From positions 352-6,800 of the forward strand of contig JAJPXE010000012.1 of the NCBI GenBank assembly GCA_021205645.1: a DNA stretch of 6,449 nucleotides, read 5' to 3'. The notes beneath the pieces are model-generated. The model did no database searches, was not told the origin of the DNA, and was given only the letters and a program-made list of their open reading frames with translations. The DNA comes from Candidatus Gastranaerophilales bacterium (GTDB lineage: Bacteria; Cyanobacteriota; Vampirovibrionia; Gastranaerophilales; Gastranaerophilaceae). Position numbers and translations under genes: made by a program. Below, piece by piece: positions 6,366-6,449 of this stretch (positions are counted from its first letter, which is position 1; each line of letters opens with the position of its first letter).

Positions 6366-6413
6366 ATGATGAATCATTTATATGAAAAAAATAAAGAGGA
6401 TCCTGAGACATGA
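6366..6413 (+). CDS. Candidate 15-residue ORF overlapping the next gene by ATGA
   Basis: The frame MMNHLYEKNKEDPET ends in a TGA that overlaps the ATG of the following gene as ATGA (6410-6413). GAGGT (6353-6357) lies eight bases before the ATG at 6366; another in-frame ATG at 6360 is too close to it. The overlap is the classic arrangement for translational coupling, so this may be a short coupling leader. The peptide is hydrophilic with no hydrophobic or Cys-rich segment and resembles nothing I know. A frame this short may be chance. Confidence 0.28.
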   Translation: MMNHLYEKNKEDPET

Positions 6414-6449
6414 AAGTGCTTTTAATAAATCCTTGGGGGGTTAATAATG
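6410..6449 (+). CDS. Start of a gene, possibly a cobalamin-binding radical SAM protein (3' end outside window)
   Basis: An ATG at 6410 preceded by AAAGAGGA (6393-6400) at nine bases opens a frame that stays open to the window end, encoding MKVLLINPWGVNN. The opening M-K-V-L-L-I-N-P is characteristic of the first strand of the B12-binding domain found at the N-terminus of many B12-dependent radical SAM enzymes, but some glycosyltransferases and Rossmann-fold proteins start similarly. With only 13 residues the family is a guess; that a gene starts here is well supported. It lies 109 bases after the SET gene, in the same direction. Confidence 0.65.
   Translation, partial: MKVLLINPWGVNN

Noticed and set aside
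6323..6385. 20-codon ORF starting MNCADSVTRY after the SET gene
   Set aside because: No ribosome site precedes its ATG, it crosses the inverted repeat, and it overlaps a better-placed small frame at 6366.

Overview
The window reads as a low-to-mid GC Firmicutes chromosome, most likely a gut or rumen Clostridia (Lachnospiraceae-like). The reasons are strong GGAGG-type Shine-Dalgarno sites before nearly every gene, tightly packed co-directional genes, a GTG start, and AT-rich coding sequence. The taxonomic call is an inference from style, not from a marker gene. All supported genes are on the + strand.

Left edge (1-816): the C-terminal two thirds of a UDP-N-acetylhexosamine 6-dehydrogenase of the TviB/WbpA/CapL type. 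This is the kind of gene found in capsule or O-antigen loci, so the window probably starts at the end of a surface-polysaccharide locus.

Junction (817-947): 131 bases without a long gene. They hold a possible promoter, a 20-codon small ORF (844-906) with a plausible ribosome site, and a tandem duplication of the ribosome-binding segment of the next gene.

Main block (948-6449): a compact run with gaps of 6 to 101 bases and no visible terminator. It contains a radical SAM/SPASM enzyme with all expected cluster cysteines; a PAS-domain protein with a long coiled coil and no recognisable output domain; a three-helix membrane protein of unknown family; a short-chain dehydrogenase/reductase; an agmatine deiminase-family guanidine hydrolase; and a small SET-domain protein lysine methyltransferase with a post-SET zinc motif. 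At the right edge is the start of a gene beginning MKVLLINPWG, compatible with a cobalamin-binding radical SAM protein.

How they may work together: enzymes that make radical C-H chemistry, redox changes, guanidine hydrolysis and lysine methylation sit in one apparent operon, with a sensor-like PAS protein and a membrane partner. This is not a standard pathway I recognise. The most attractive hypothesis is a ribosomal-peptide or small-molecule modification cluster. The 20-residue peptide encoded just before the radical SAM gene has Trp, Cys and paired Lys and ends in a free Arg, so it offers plausible targets for each enzyme. It is only a candidate. No transporter, peptidase or clear peptide-recognition domain is visible here, and the operon continues beyond the window.
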